This document shows, in pieces, positions 33,977 through 45,800 of a stretch of 64,000 nucleotides of DNA. Each line of letters starts with the position of its first letter. The stretch's first letter is position 1. Location: contig CAZBEO010000001.1 of NCBI GenBank assembly GCA_964490935.1, forward strand, positions 62,001 through 126,000, given 5' to 3'. The translations under genes were made by a program, and so were the position numbers. Source of the stretch: JAQVYB01 sp964490935 (lineage in GTDB: Bacteria; Verrucomicrobiota; Kiritimatiellia; RZYC01). The notes below the pieces were generated by a model. The model worked only from the letters and a program-made list of their open reading frames with translations, was not told where the DNA came from and made no database searches.

Positions 33977-36385
33977 CTAATTGACCGGTTCGGCCTGCTC
34001 GAAGCCCCAGGGCTGCGTGCGAGGGGTTTGGGTGGCGCTTTGCCAGATGTACCATAGGCCGAGTTCAGGCGCATACACGGCGCGATCGAAGATACCATCG
34101 CCATCGTAATCCGCCGGCACCGGCCAGGCCGCGTTCCAACCCCAGGAAGCAGTCATCCCGGTTTGCGTGGCCGAAAGCCAAGCGTACCACATGCCGCTAT
34201 CCGGCCAGTAGACAGCCACGTCGGTTTTTCCATCGCCATCGTAATCGCCCGGGATCGGTTCGGCGTCCGGCCAGCCCCACGCCTGCGTGCGGGCGGTCTG
34301 CGTCGCGCTCTGCCAGATGTGCCACGTGCCGCTCTCAGGATTATACACCGTCACGTCCGTCATGCCGTCGCCATCGTAATCACCAGGAACCGGCACGGCA
34401 CCGCTCCAGCCCCACGACTGCGTGCGGGCGGTCTGCGTCGCACTCTGCCAGATATGCCAGACGCCGCTCGCAGGCACATAGACGGCCAGGTCGCACTTTT
34501 CATCGCCATCATAATCCCCCGGTACGGGGATGGTTTCATTCCAACCCCACGACTGCGCACGTTCCGTTTGGGTGGCACTCTGCCAGATCAGCCAGGTGCC
34601 TGTTTGCGGCGCATACACAGCCACGTCGAAAAGGCTGTCGCCATCGTAATCGCCCGGCACCGGTGTGGCGTCACGCCAACCCCACGACTGATAGCGCCCA
34701 GTGTTCAAGCTGGATTGCAGAATCGACCACATGCCCGCAGCGGGGTAATACGTGGCAATGTCCGCCTTGCCATCGCCGTCAAAATCTAAGAACACCGGAT
34801 CGCGATAGGTGAACCCATTCGCCAACGTAATCGTTCCATAGCCCGTCGATTGAATCACCACATTGCCCACGCCCCGGAATCCGGCACAGGCCGTTACCAC
34901 CACCTGTGTGGGGCTCTGGCTGACCATGGACTGCACGCTCACCCCGCACAGGGTGACCGCATGCACGTCTGATCCACTCCCCAGATGGCTTCCGTTGATG
35001 ACCACCTGATACCCGCCTGTCACCGATCCGATAGACGGAGTAACCCGGCTGATGAGCCCCATGGGGTTGTAGGTATAGACCTGCAGCATGGTCATTGTGC
35101 CCTCGCTGGTTGATTGAATAGAGACATCACCCGTCGTTCCACCCGAGGGCCCGGCACCCAACGTGACTTTCACCCAGTCCGTACCCTGATCCACGATGGT
35201 TGCAGCGACTCCGCACACCGTCACATTCGTGATATCCGTGCCATTCCCCAGCGCAACGCCATTGGTCACAACGATCGTATTTCCTCCTGCGGAGGGTCCA
35301 CTCTCGGCAGAGATCAGCGACACCCGTTCATACGCGCCCATATCCACCGTGCCAAAAAGAACGCGCGGGTTCCCGGCCAGGTCATACGGCGCACTATTGG
35401 TCGGCGCATAGGCATTGTTACCCGCATTGACACACGGCGAACGGGCCTGTAGCGAATAATTGCTGTTCGCCGCATCCATGAATTTTGGGTCGCCGGTAAT
35501 ACATCCGTTCACCCCATTCGTCACGCCATCAGGAGAGCATGTATTCTGCACGGTCGCTGTGCCCGCAAGAATATTGTCATCGTGAACAGAGGCGATATTG
35601 GACCAAATGATGCAATTGTTAATGGTGCCGTTATGGGTTCCGCCGCCATACTCTCCATTGTTTTTGGTAACCGTACAGTTATTCAATGTACAGTACGCCA
35701 TGCCGCCACCATATACTGCGGTGTTCTCACTAATTAAACAGTTATTCAACGTCGCGCGAAACGCCCCGCCGCCTGCACTGAAGTTGACTGTATTTCCACG
35801 CACCACGCTGTTATAAATCTGACCCCCGTAGATTCCACCGGCGCGATGTGCCGCTGTGTTCGCAACGATCAGACAGTTGGAGACGATGCAGTCGGCGGCG
35901 GCCCATAGGCCTGCTCCGGATTGATCCATGTCGCCATCCCCGCCCGTGATACAGCCCCCGTTGGCAATGGTAAAACCAGCAAGCGAGCACCCATTCGTCA
36001 TGAACACACCCCGTATCGCCGAATTTCCGACCGGCCCGACACCGGCAATGGTCGTCACGTCAGGACCATTCACCGATTGCACCTGAATCGGTTTTGTAAT
36101 GCACACCCGGTTCGGTAAAAGATATCCCGGAGTCACTACTGAGCCCGTGTTATACGTTCCATTCGTCACCAACACCGTATCCCCATCAGCCGCCAAATCC
36201 ACCGCCGCCTGAATGCTCTGCTTGGCCGCCGCCCAACTCAAGCCGTTACCCGAATCGTCCGGGCGTGCCGCATCCGCGTAATACGTGGTCTGACCCCACG
36301 CACCGCCGACCGCCCCCAACGAGAGCCCCGCGACCAAAAATAAACGTTTCCAACAGAACGAAAAAGAAACAGATGCACCACGCAT
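33977..36385 (-). CDS. Secreted protein C: beta-helix, two IPT/TIG domains, six-repeat C-terminal module
   Basis: 802 residues from MRGASVSFSF, behind AGGAGGTTG; the frame stays open to 36457 but the upstream part crosses the G tract. Signal peptide: WKRLFLVAGLSLGAVGGAWGQ. One beta-helix unit (about 33-355) opens with SWAAAKQSIQAAVDLAADGD and closes with VDMGAYERV. Two IPT/TIG immunoglobulin-like domains follow (GPSAGGNTIVVTNG, about 360-445; IGSVTGGYQVVINGSHLGSG, about 450-528). The C-terminal module (about 530-802) has six DxDGD repeats ending QPWGFEQAEPVN. It is the smallest of the four paralogues and so the clearest outline of their plan. An 18-base G tract just upstream may control its expression. 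Confidence 0.85.
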   Translation of the reverse strand: MRGASVSFSFCWKRLFLVAGLSLGAVGGAWGQTTYYADAARPDDSGNGLSWAAAKQSIQAAVDLAADGDTVLVTNGTYNTGSVVTPGYLLPNRVCITKPIQVQSVNGPDVTTIAGVGPVGNSAIRGVFMTNGCSLAGFTIANGGCITGGDGDMDQSGAGLWAAADCIVSNCLIVANTAAHRAGGIYGGQIYNSVVRGNTVNFSAGGGAFRATLNNCLISENTAVYGGGMAYCTLNNCTVTKNNGEYGGGTHNGTINNCIIWSNIASVHDDNILAGTATVQNTCSPDGVTNGVNGCITGDPKFMDAANSNYSLQARSPCVNAGNNAYAPTNSAPYDLAGNPRVLFGTVDMGAYERVSLISAESGPSAGGNTIVVTNGVALGNGTDITNVTVCGVAATIVDQGTDWVKVTLGAGPSGGTTGDVSIQSTSEGTMTMLQVYTYNPMGLISRVTPSIGSVTGGYQVVINGSHLGSGSDVHAVTLCGVSVQSMVSQSPTQVVVTACAGFRGVGNVVIQSTGYGTITLANGFTYRDPVFLDFDGDGKADIATYYPAAGMWSILQSSLNTGRYQSWGWRDATPVPGDYDGDSLFDVAVYAPQTGTWLIWQSATQTERAQSWGWNETIPVPGDYDGDEKCDLAVYVPASGVWHIWQSATQTARTQSWGWSGAVPVPGDYDGDGMTDVTVYNPESGTWHIWQSATQTARTQAWGWPDAEPIPGDYDGDGKTDVAVYWPDSGMWYAWLSATQTGMTASWGWNAAWPVPADYDGDGIFDRAVYAPELGLWYIWQSATQTPRTQPWGFEQAEPVN

Positions 36386-36422
36386 AAACAACCTCCTAGA
36401 GAATCTCATTTCGGACCACAAT

Positions 36423-36440
36423 GGGGGGGGGGGGGGGGGG
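36423..36440. repeat. Homopolymeric tract of 18 G
   Basis: Eighteen consecutive G (C on the coding strand) begin 38 bp upstream of the start codon of gene C and end just downstream of a possible TAGATT -10-like box. Tracts of this length slip readily in replication, so it is a candidate switch of promoter spacing or leader length. Tract length in an assembly can also be unreliable. Confidence 0.95.
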
Positions 36441-36457
36441 AATCTAAAGGTATCCAA

Positions 36458-36843
36458 ACTGAATGCAAGCGCAAAGGCGGCTACTTCTTCGTTGCTTACT
36501 CACCTCTTCCATTCGTTGCTCTCTTCATTCGTTGGAATATCTTCTTATTTGCAAGGAAGGAGCACATGCTTCTCTTTCACCCCCTCTTGTTCATTCTCCG
36601 CACGGCTCGCGGGGACACGGGCCCTCCCGAAACACGCTCCCTCTCCGCGCTCTTCGCGTGCTCTGCGGGAGAATCTCTCTCCCCTCTTTCTTTGTGCCTT
36701 CGTGCCTTTGTGTGAAAACATCTCCCCTCTTTCCATGCGTTCTTTCGCGGCCAACTCTCCGCATGGCCCGTGGGGACACGGGCCCTCCCGGGATATCTGC
36801 GTCACCGCGTCCCTGCGCCTCTGCGTTTAATTCTTCGTTGCGT
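36458..36843. other. 386-bp intergenic region with dispersed repeats
   Basis: No gene is seen. It holds GGCTCGCGGGGACACGGGCC and GGCCCGTGGGGACACGGGCC elements (about 36603-36628 and 36772-36800), the CTCCGCGCTCTTCGCGTG repeat (36641-36690, also at 51805-51850) and the CTTTGTGCCTTCGTGCC repeat (36681-36722, also at 33941 and 51657). Confidence 0.65.
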
Positions 36844-39800
36844 TTAATTCACCGGTTCGGCCTGCTCAAAGCCCCAGGGCTGCGTGCGTGAGGTATTTGA
36901 TCTAGTCTGCCAGATGTACCATAGGCCGAATTCAGGCGCATAGACGGTACGATCGAAAATGCCATCGCCATCGTAATCCGCCGGCACCGGCAAGGCCGCA
37001 TCCCAGCCCCAGAGATGCGTGCTGCCGACCTGCGTGGCCGAAAGCCAGACGTACCACATACCGCTTTCCGGCCAGTAGACCGCCACGTCAGTCAGGCCAT
37101 CGCCATCGTAATCGCCCGGAATCGGTTCGGCGTCCGCCCAGCCCCAGGGCTGCGTGCGTCCGGTATCCGTCGAGCTTTGCAGAATGTACCACGTGCCGCT
37201 CTCCGAATCATACACCGTCACATCCGCCATCCCATCGCCATCGTAATCACCCGGCGCGGGCACGCCATTCTCAAAGCCCCACGCCTGGGCGCGTTCGGTC
37301 TGCGTGGCGCTCTGCCAAATATGCCAGCGTCCGACCGCCGCATCATAGACGGCCACATCGGTTATACCGTCGCCATCATAATCCGCCGACACCGGCACCA
37401 TACCTTCTGCGCCCCACGCCTGGAGGCGTCCGCTCTGCGAATCGCTCTGCCAGATGTACCATAGGCCGTTGGTGCTGCAATATACCGCCACGTCATAGAG
37501 GCCATCGCCATCGTAGTCGCCCGGGGTCGGCACACTGCCTGGCCAGCCCCAAGGCTGGACGCGTCCGGTGTTCAAACTCGATTGCAGGATGCTCCAGCGA
37601 CCGGACTCCGGCTCAAAGACGGTGATATCGGCCTTGGCATCGCCATCGAAATCCAAATAGATCGCACTTTTCGCGACCAGCACCGTCTGCGTGGTCCAGG
37701 CTTCATTCCAATTCGTATCGCCACCCTGATACGCCTCAACCGCCACGACGCCTTTATCCGTAAAGGTCAGGTTCGTGCCGCCATTGATAGCACCCGGACC
37801 GGACGCCACGCGGAAGGTCACGGCCAAGCCGCTTTGAGCCGTCGCACTCAACAGCACCGTATTGGTCAGCCGTTGTTTTCCAATGGTTGGAAAATCAATC
37901 GCCTGCCCGGAGCGGGCGCAATAGACCAGTGCGGTTGCAGCCTGCGCCGCATACATATCATCCAGCGCCTTGGTCGCCACCACCGTCACCACCCCGGAGC
38001 CGGAGTGAATGGAAAGACCATCCACGCCGATGATTGCACCGGGGCCATCCTGCACGGCGTAGCTCACCGCGCCGGTGCCGGCACCGCCGGTCGTCGTCAG
38101 CCGGTTCGTGGTCAGATAGATCATGGTATTGGTCGGCGTGAAGTTCAGCGCGCCTTGAGCGGACTTGTTCACGGTGATCGAATTGGTCACCTGCGGCGCG
38201 GCGCTCCAGTTGGTGTCGCCCGGCTGATCGGCCGTGATCAGCACCGTGCCCGATGCCGTGAAGCTCAGGTTCGTGCCGCCTGCGATCGAGCCCGGACCGC
38301 TCAGCACCGCAAAGGTCGGCGAGAGCGTGCTCGAGGCCGTCGCCGCAAGACCCACGATATTCGTCGAGTCCTGCGCGGCAATGCCCGGGAAGGTGATGGT
38401 CTGATTGTTTTTGCTGACCACGAGTGTGCCGGTGGTTCCGCCCTGATACATGACATCGCTCACGATACCAATCACCGTGTAGCTGCCGGTATTGGTCGGA
38501 GCGGTCGCGCCTCCGTCGTAGGTGATGTTCACGGTCAGGCCGGTGGGTGCGGTGACCGATCCGACCGATCGGGCGGATCCGTCATAGGTCTGGCTCAGGT
38601 TCGTCAGCGTCACGGTGGCCACGGCCTTGCTCACGCTGAAGGTCTGGGTGACGCTCGAGGCCCCGTACCAGTTGCTGTTGCCAGCTTGGTGCGCCGCGAT
38701 GCTCACACTGCCCGCACCGGAGAAGGTCAGGTTGGTGTAGCCGGTGATGGCGGCGCTGCCGCTTACCACGGAACAGGTCACCACCAGCCCGGAACCGGCG
38801 CTCGCCTGGAGGCCCACGGCGTCCGTGGTTTCCTGCGCGCCCGGATTGCCGAAGGTGATGGCCTGCGACGCCTTGTCCACGGTTAACGTGATTACCACCG
38901 CCTGCGGCGAGTTCGTCGCATCAAGGGAGACGATGCGGTTGGTCGCCGTGTGCGTTCCTGCATTCAATCCGGCGACGTTAATGGCGTTGGTCAGCACGGT
39001 TGCGCCATGCAGCACCAGCGATCCGTCGGTGGGTGATGGAATCAGCCACGACGCCGTGGAAACATTCGTGTAGGTGAAGCCACTCACGCCCACGTTGGTC
39101 ATACCAAACGACTGGGCCGACGGATTGTTGCTCTGGTACGTCGCCTGGAAGGTCAACGCATTGGTCGCTAGCGAAATTCCGCCGCCGATGCCTATGCCGC
39201 GCAGATTCAGCACATAAGGACTTCCGACGCCATTGTTCGCCAGGGTCAGCGCCGCATCGAGCGTTCCGCCTGTGGTGGGTTGGAAGACCACGGTGACGTT
39301 CGAGACGCCGCCCGCATTCAGGATGGCCGGCACTCCGCTGATGGTGAAGGAGGCCGCTGCTGCGCCGCCTGTGGTGACGCCCGAGATGTTCAGCGCCGTA
39401 TTGCCACTGTTGGTGATGCTGAACACATTGGTCAGCGCGCCACCCATGCCGACAATCAGTGATCCAAACTGTGTGCCGTTGGATACGCCCGCCGCCGAGC
39501 CATTGGCAATCGCCGCGCCATTCGTGCCCAGCATGCTCAGGTTCGGCGCGTTGTAGGTGAAGGCGTTGGATTTGGTCGTCGTTCCAAAGCTCGTGGACTG
39601 CACGATCACGTCGCCTAAGCCGGACCCATCGGTGCCGGCCAGCACCACCACCTGCGTAGAGGACTGCCCCGGCTGAATCGCCGCAGTCACCCCGCACAGC
39701 GTTACATTCGTGATGTCCGCGCCATTGCCCAAACTGATTCCATTGATGACAACAAGATAACCACCGGTCCATGAACCAGAGTCAGGGAAGAGTCCTACGG

Positions 39801-42800
39801 TGCTTTCATAGCCCTTGATGCGCATACAGTTTAGCATATTGCCATTTAATTCCGGCTTGCTCATCACGAATGAAATAGCGCCATTGGAGGGCACCGCATT
39901 GGTCCAGGTCACGTAGTTGGTTCTGGAGTTATATACATCGCGAACATCCAGACCCAATCCCGCGTTGGTATTACCGCCGGAAGGCCAGTTGCCGTACTGG
40001 CCATTGTCTGCCGGCATACTCAGATCATAAACGCCGCCGTGTAACGTTTCGGTCTGTGTAAAGGAATCGTGATATGAATTGATCACGTCAACCTGATAAC
40101 TATTACCCGGCAAGTTAGTAATGACTACATAATTGGTGTACGTGCTGCCATATAAGTATATGACATTATAGGCCGCATTAGTAGCAATCCAGTCGTAGCC
40201 ACCAGCACTGATATTCCATCCGTTACTTAAAGCATGTGTAAAGTTATAGATTCCAAGCCAAGCGGCGCGGGCTGATCCGTCGGTCGTTTTCAGTTCCTTC
40301 CAGTCATTCGTACGCTGGACATGTGTCCAGATGTACGTGCCATCCGGCGACGTATTCGTGGGATAGTCAGGGTTAGGATGGTCACTGAAATCTACGCGGT
40401 ATTCCACCAGCGTATCGACGCCGATTTCACCCGCCGGATTGTAGGTGTAGGCATCCGTGAGAAGGATATCGCCGTATTCGGGGGTCTGCAGGGTGATGTC
40501 CGTCAGGCCCGCATTGGTTGTGGCGGGCATGGTTATGGTTACCCAAGAGGCCCCTGTACTGTCTGGGGAAACGGAGCTGGAGCTCCATTCTACGAGCACG
40601 TTGGTCACTGTTCCGAAATTGCCATTCGTGATAGTGATTGTGTTTCCACCAGCATAAGGTCCGTTGTCTGGTGTCACGCTGAAGACCCGCACGAGGTTGG
40701 TAACATTAGGTGCCGCATCATAATTTCCACTGGCAGCCTGTGACGCCACTACGGCCACATCACCTATCCCAGAGCACGTCAAGTTGGTGCTGTCGATGCT
40801 TCCCGGTCCTGAGGCCACACTGAAGGTCACCGGATTACCCGATGCACCGCCCGTGGCACTCACACCTACGGTTGCATTGGTGTGTTGCGCAGGAATCGAT
40901 GGGAAGGTGATGGTCTGCGATATTTTGGTGATCTGCAACGTGCCGGTCGTTGAACCATAAATCAGCGGATCAGTGATGGTGGCAATTACTTCGTAGTCGC
41001 CGACGTTGGTTGGGGCATTGGTGCCGCCGTTATAGGTCAGCGAGTAGGTCAGACCGGTCGGACTAGTCAGACAGGTCGGACTGATCGGACTACCCGTATA
41101 CTCCTGCGTGAGATTCGTCAGGGTAATCACACCCGGCGCGCGAATCACATCCCAGCTTTGCGTGAGGGATTCTGCCGCACCGTAATTCAGGTTTCCGGCC
41201 TGTGAGGCCACAACGGTGACCAGCCCGGATCCGGTATAGGTCGCATAGTCCATATAGGACACATTCGTCAGCGATCCAGGTCCGCTGATGAGCGTGTAAC
41301 TCGGAGCCAGTCCGCTGTTCAGGGAAGCATCCAGCAGGGTCTCGTTCGTGTAAGTCTGCGTGCCCGGATTGGTCCAGGTGATCGACTGGGTGGTCTGAGA
41401 AAGCGTCAGCGTCACCACACAGGTTTGCGGACTGTTGGTGGCGGTGGCGCTCCAAACGCTGACCGTGGCTACATGCACGCCGACATTGATGCCGGAGACA
41501 TCCACCGAGTTGGTCAGGGTCATCGAACCGGACGCCGCCAGGGCGATGCCGCCGGTGGGTGTGATAGTGAGCCAGTTTTCGCCGGGTGCGGCATAGGCGA
41601 CGGTATTGCTGAAGGTCAGCGGATCGGTGCCGACATTGCTGACATCAAACGTCTGCGCCGCAGGCGTCACGCCGTAGGGGGTGTTGAACGTCAGGGTGGC
41701 ATCCGACAAGCCCAATCCAGGACCCGCGCCATAACTTTTCACGTTGAATACACTGACCGTATAGCCGCCGATTTGCGGCAATGCTGGATCGATCCATACG
41801 TTGTCGCGGAAGGCCAACTCCCCGAGTTGATCACCGCCCAGCGAGGCGCAAACCACGGTGATTTGTCCGGTGGCACCCGGCAGCAATTCGTTCGTCGGGA
41901 ATGCAATCACTGTGAACGAACCGCCGCCTTGCCCGGCACTTTCAACACTCGAAAGCGTTAAGGCAGCATTGCCCGTGTTGATCAGTCCGAAGGTGTTGGT
42001 GCGGGAGGCTCCGACCAACATCGAACCGAAATCGGTGCCGGCATCCATCGAGGCGGGATCACCCTCGACAATTTCATCGCCGTTGGTACCGATGAGCATA
42101 ATCTCACCGCGCAGATAGGTAAAGGCATAGGCACTGCCCATGGTGCCATACGTCAGAGAATCCACCACCACGTGGCCGGGCCCGATGTCGGTGGCATTGG
42201 CGGTCACGACAATTTGCGTGCTGGAGACGCTGACGATTTCCGCATCCACATCGCAGATGGAAACCGACTCCACGTCCTCGATCGTCCCGTTGCACAAGTT
42301 CGTGCCTCGAATGGTTACATTAAATCCACCCGCCGGATATCCGGAGATGGGCGTGATGCCGCCATCCTGCAAACGGTACATGTTGGTTTTGGCCGAGGTG
42401 CCGTCACTGCCGCCGAGCACATAGATCGCTCCGCGCCAATAAACGGACGCAGCGGATCGACGTGGTGCTGGCAGTGGTGCGACGGTACTCCAGTTGACGC
42501 CGTCAAAGCGGTAGACATTCGTTTGCGCTGCGGCTCCATCACTTCCACCAATGGCATAAACGTGTTCGTTCAGCGGCGCGCTGCCGAGCGCATCGCGCAT
42601 CGCGGGCATTCCGGCGTCGGACGCCCAGCTTGCACCATCGAACACATACTGATTAAACGTGGGCGATCCACCGATAGTGCGCCCGCCATAGACGTGTATT
42701 TTATCACGCCGCACTGCACAGCCCATCCCGGCGCGGGCTGATCGTAATCCGGCGACTTCGATCCATTCCGCGCCGTCGAATTGGTATACATTGGTGTGGG

Positions 42801-45800
42801 CCGCCGCGCTTCCGGACCCGCCAATGGCATATACCGGGCCGATGCCGACAGCGGCCAGATCGGCTCGCGCAGCGGGCAGCCCTTCGATTTCCCCCCAGTG
42901 CGTGCCATAGAATAGGTACACATTGGTTTGGGGCACGCCACCGATGCGTCCACCAATAAGACAAGGCGCGCCATCCAGCATGGCGACCGCCGCACCCTCG
43001 CGAGCAGCAGGCAAGCCCGGCGCATCGTACCAGCGATAGCCGTCGAAACGGAAGACGTTCGTCACCGCCGATGTGCCGTCATGACCGCCCGCCACATAAA
43101 GGTTATCTCCCAGTTCCGAAGCAAAAGCGACGGTATTGCTCAGGGCCATTGGAAGGCCCGGAAGCTCTTCCCAAACGAAGGAGTCGCCATAGATCATCGA
43201 CGGCGGCATGTAGGTGTAGGCATGGAGCAACACGGTGTCGCCGAGGGATAACGACTGCACCAAAATATCCACGGCTCCTTCGCCATGAGCGGGCATGACG
43301 AACGTGACCCAGTTTTCGCCTTGCGCGGTGGGCGTGACTTCGATGCCGTCTACCAGCACAACGACGATGTCATTGTATCCCATGCGCGCACCGTTGGTAA
43401 TGGTGATACTCACGCCGCCTTCGGACGAACCGACCGACGAGGAGAGCGCCCAAGCGGACCCGGCCAGATTGACCACGTAATTTGAGAGCGAGCCCAGCAC
43501 ATCACTTTCGATGACCAGCGCCGCAGCGGGCAGTCCGCCTGTCACAGGCTGGAAGACCACGTCCACATTCGTCACCGCACCTTCGGCCAGAGAGAAGGCC
43601 ATCGGCGAGGCGCTGAAGGCGTCCGCATCCGTGCCCGTGAAGGACCTGCCGGTGAGTTCGACCGACCCGATGCCGTTGTTGGTGATCGAAAACGTATTCG
43701 TGACAGCCGCTCCACCGCCGGTATTCGGGAAGGAGGTGCCGTTATCCTCCGAGGCGTCCGCGTTGTGGGTAATGACCGAGCCATCGATTCCCAGAACCCT
43801 GAATTCACGTCCCGCATAGCGGAAGGCATTGGTGCGGCGTGCTGCGCCGACCGATGGCGAATAGACCACCACATCGCCCCAGCCCATCTCGACGGCCACG
43901 CCCGTGCGCACAATGACCTGCGTGGGCGTCGCGCTGAGGATGGCGTCCACCGGCGCACCGCACAGGGTCACGTTGGTCACGTCGTCGCCGATGCACAGAT
44001 TGGTGCCCAGAATAACGACTTCGGTTCCGCCGGTATAGATACCAGAGGAGGGCGTGACGCCCGACAGGTTGTTGACGGTCGGGAAGCGGAAGCAGTTGGT
44101 CCGCCGATCGCCAAGCGCATAGATGTAGTCGCCGCAGGTGGCCACGCGCTGTCCATACATCGTGTCGCCCACCGGCAGGCCAACGGTCGCGGTCCAGGAG
44201 ATGCCGTCAAACATAAAGACGTTGGTTAAAAGGTTGTATCCGCCAACGGTGTAGAGTTTTCCGCGAAGCGTCGCGCAATTCATATTGCCGAGTCCCAGAG
44301 GCAATCCGGGGGCATCGACCCAGGCCGAACCGTTGTAGCGGTACACATTCGTGTAAGAGATGCCACTAGCGCGACGTCCCACACGATACAGGGAATTGCT
44401 CAACACGCCCAGATCGCTGTAGGCGGAGGTCGACGGCAGGAGGCCCATCACGCTCCAGTTCGTTCCATCGAACTGGTATGCGCCGGTTGTATTAAACGGA
44501 TCGGCATAGATTTGGCCGTTCATGCTTGCCATATACAAGGTACTGGCCGCAGTGGGAGGTGCCGACTGAGAGGTCCATTCCGTTCCATCAAAACGGTACA
44601 TGTTCGTCGTACTCTGGAAGGTATAGAGATAGGGTCCCGTCGAGACCGCCCCGTCCACCGAGTCGGCCACCGGATAGGTTCCAGCAAGCGTCCAGACGGG
44701 GTCGTCGTAGCGGTACACGGTGTTTGCGCTGACTCCGCCCACGGCGTAGAGCTGATCGTTCACCACGCCGGCCACGGCCAAGTTAAGAGCGGGCGGGGCG
44801 GCGATGGCCGTCCATTCCTCGATGTATTCCATCTTGAAGATGGCGCCACCGGCGTTGAAGGTGAAGGCGTCGGGCAGGGTCAGCTCGCCCAGGCTATCGG
44901 AGATGATGGTGATGTCCCGGATGCCGATGGTGGCGACGGCGGGCAGGCGCACCGTCACCGAGGTGGCGGTTTGCGAGAGTATGGCGGCGGAATTGGTTCC
45001 GAAGCGGACCGACGAGATGTCGTCGCCATCACCGATGGTTCCAGTGGTGATCGTGAATTCATTGCCGCCAGCGGCGGGGCCGTCGGCCCGGGTTAGGTCG
45101 GCGGCGATGCCGCGCAAGTTCAGCACGAAGGGGCTTCCGCCGGGGCTGTTGTTCGCGACGACAACGGCGGCGGTGTAGATGCCCGGCGCGGTGGCCGCGA
45201 AGGTCACCGGCACGGCAATGCTCGAGCCTGCGGCCAGCGAAGCGGGCCAGGTACAGGTGAAGGCCGAGGCGCCCGTACCATTGGTCTGCACGCCTGACGT
45301 GGTCAAGGAGAGCGACCCGTCGTTTTTGAGGGTCAGGGCGTTGGTCTGCGCATTGCTCGGTGTGAACCAGAACTGATTTCCGGAGGCATAAGTCGGCGTA
45401 CCGCCGTTGGCGATGAGGTTCCCATCGACTCCGCGCAGCTTGAGTCCTGAGCCGCCCGTGTAGCTCCAGACATTGGACTGCACGAGGATGCCGTAGTCGT
45501 GGGTATAGACTGCCGCGTCGCCCACGCCGGGATAGCCCGCCGCCGTGGTCACCACGATTTGGGTCGAGCTGACGCTGTCGATCGAGGCCACATCCACGCC
45601 ATCGAGCGTGACGCGGTAGACATCTTCGGTCGTTCCGTTGCCCAGGTTGTATCCATGAATCGTGACGGAGGTTCCACCCGTATAGGAACCAGACGAGGGC
45701 GCGAGGCCGTTGGTCTGATCGAAGATAAAGAAGCCAATCCGATCCAACTGGGTAATGCCGGAAACCGCGTTGGTGCCCATGTTCGTGAAACTGCCGGCAG

